Shown: piece after piece, positions 5,915 through 6,212 of the stretch
How the letters are laid out: the number at the start of each line of letters is the position of its first letter
How positions within the stretch are numbered: the stretch's first letter is position 1
DNA from: Muribaculaceae bacterium
GTDB lineage: Bacteria > Bacteroidota > Bacteroidia > Bacteroidales > Muribaculaceae
Assembly: GCA_029062725.1 (NCBI GenBank)
Contig: JAIDPP010000325.1
Location: 1 to 6,212, forward strand
Length of the DNA: 6,212 nt
Direction of reading: 5' to 3'
The notes under the pieces: model-generated
What the model was told of the DNA's origin: nothing
Databases searched by the model: none
Seen by the model: the letters and a program-made list of their open reading frames with translations, nothing else
Translations under genes and position numbers: made by a program

Positions 5915-6212
5915 ATGGATAAAAGAACGATCTCCACTAATAATTTTGCAGATTTGCTGGGAGTTTCAAGGGCAACTGTAGAATCATGGATAGCAAAAGA
6001 AAAATATCCGGTCTATTTAGATTCCGAAGGAAAAAAATATTTCTTACTTCAGAATTTATACGATGTCCCTGAAATTAAGGAAATGCTGGAATCTAAGTGG
6101 GTTGAAGAAATGGACGTCACCCCCGCACGCGACTTTTTTTCTGTGGAGCTTTTTGCCGGGGCGGGGGGATTAGCTTTAGGTATGGAAAAAGCGGGGTTCA
6201 AACACTTATTAC
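5915..6212 (+). CDS. DNA (cytosine-5-)-methyltransferase with N-terminal helix-turn-helix domain; 3' end outside window
   Basis: The first 99 codons of a gene that runs off the right edge. Residues 75-95 contain FSVELFAGAGGLALGMEKAG, motif I of cytosine-5 DNA methyltransferases (the S-adenosylmethionine site, F-x-G-x-G), so the enzyme transfers a methyl group to cytosine C5. The catalytic Pro-Cys motif and the target-recognition domain lie beyond the window. Placed 6 bp after an Eco47II-family endonuclease, it is almost surely the cognate modification enzyme protecting GGNCC sites. Residues ~5-60 are an unusual addition: NFADLLGVSRATVESWIAKE (10-29) is a helix-turn-helix, followed by KYFLLQNLYDVPEIKEML (41-58), a MerR-like wing and helix layout. 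It may bind DNA near the operon and regulate it, as the N-terminal domains of M.SsoII-like enzymes do; this is inference. The frame is AT-rich apart from a GC-rich patch over motif I (~6118-6178). Confidence 0.88.
   Translation, partial: MDKRTISTNNFADLLGVSRATVESWIAKEKYPVYLDSEGKKYFLLQNLYDVPEIKEMLESKWVEEMDVTPARDFFSVELFAGAGGLALGMEKAGFKHLL

Noticed and set aside
5941..5948. TAATTTTG, a perfect TAnnTTTG box
   Set aside because: It lies inside the methyltransferase coding region, 26 nt past the ATG, with no -33 partner. A transcript from it would lack the start codon.
5118..6212. A wholly novel defence system
   Set aside because: Both visible proteins belong to known families of a classical type II restriction-modification system. 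Only the HTH fusion and its regulation look unusual.

Overview
The window looks like a gut-type Bacteroidetes chromosome, most likely order Bacteroidales. The evidence is the pairing of a Bacteroidetes-style ParC (895 residues, QRDR reading PHGDASIGDA) with a DUF3316 outer-membrane protein, a helicase tail with a C-terminal helix-turn-helix, a TAnnTTTG-type promoter upstream of parC, and the lack of clear Shine-Dalgarno sequences. All genes read on the + strand. I cannot name the genus.

Layout. Positions 1-396 hold the C-terminal end of a helicase-type protein that enters from the left. A 114-bp AT-rich gap follows, with a good Bacteroidetes -7 box at 468-475. Then come three tightly packed genes of host base composition: parC (511-3198, topoisomerase IV subunit A), a DUF3316 outer-membrane protein (3191-4027, overlapping parC by 8 bp), and an S41-family peptidase lipoprotein (4044-5099). 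They look like one transcription unit that couples a chromosome-segregation enzyme to two envelope proteins of unknown role.

From about 5118 the base composition changes. Lines 5221-5400 hold 60 G/C in 180 bases (33%), against 101 in 180 (56%) for three sampled host lines (1081-1140, 2101-2160, 4861-4920). This AT-rich segment carries a type II restriction-modification system: an Eco47II-family endonuclease (5162-5908) and, 6 bp later, the start of a DNA cytosine-5 methyltransferase (5915 to the window end, partial) whose first ~65 residues form a helix-turn-helix domain. By family the pair should act on GGNCC. The endonuclease would cut unmethylated DNA, the methyltransferase would protect the host, and its HTH could control expression of the pair.

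I do not see a wholly undescribed system. The most interesting points are the HTH-methyltransferase fusion, a dyad-symmetric sequence exactly at the host/restriction-modification junction (5091-5117), and an alanine at the main quinolone-contact position of ParC. There are no tRNA, rRNA, CRISPR or IS features, and no gap above 300 bp.
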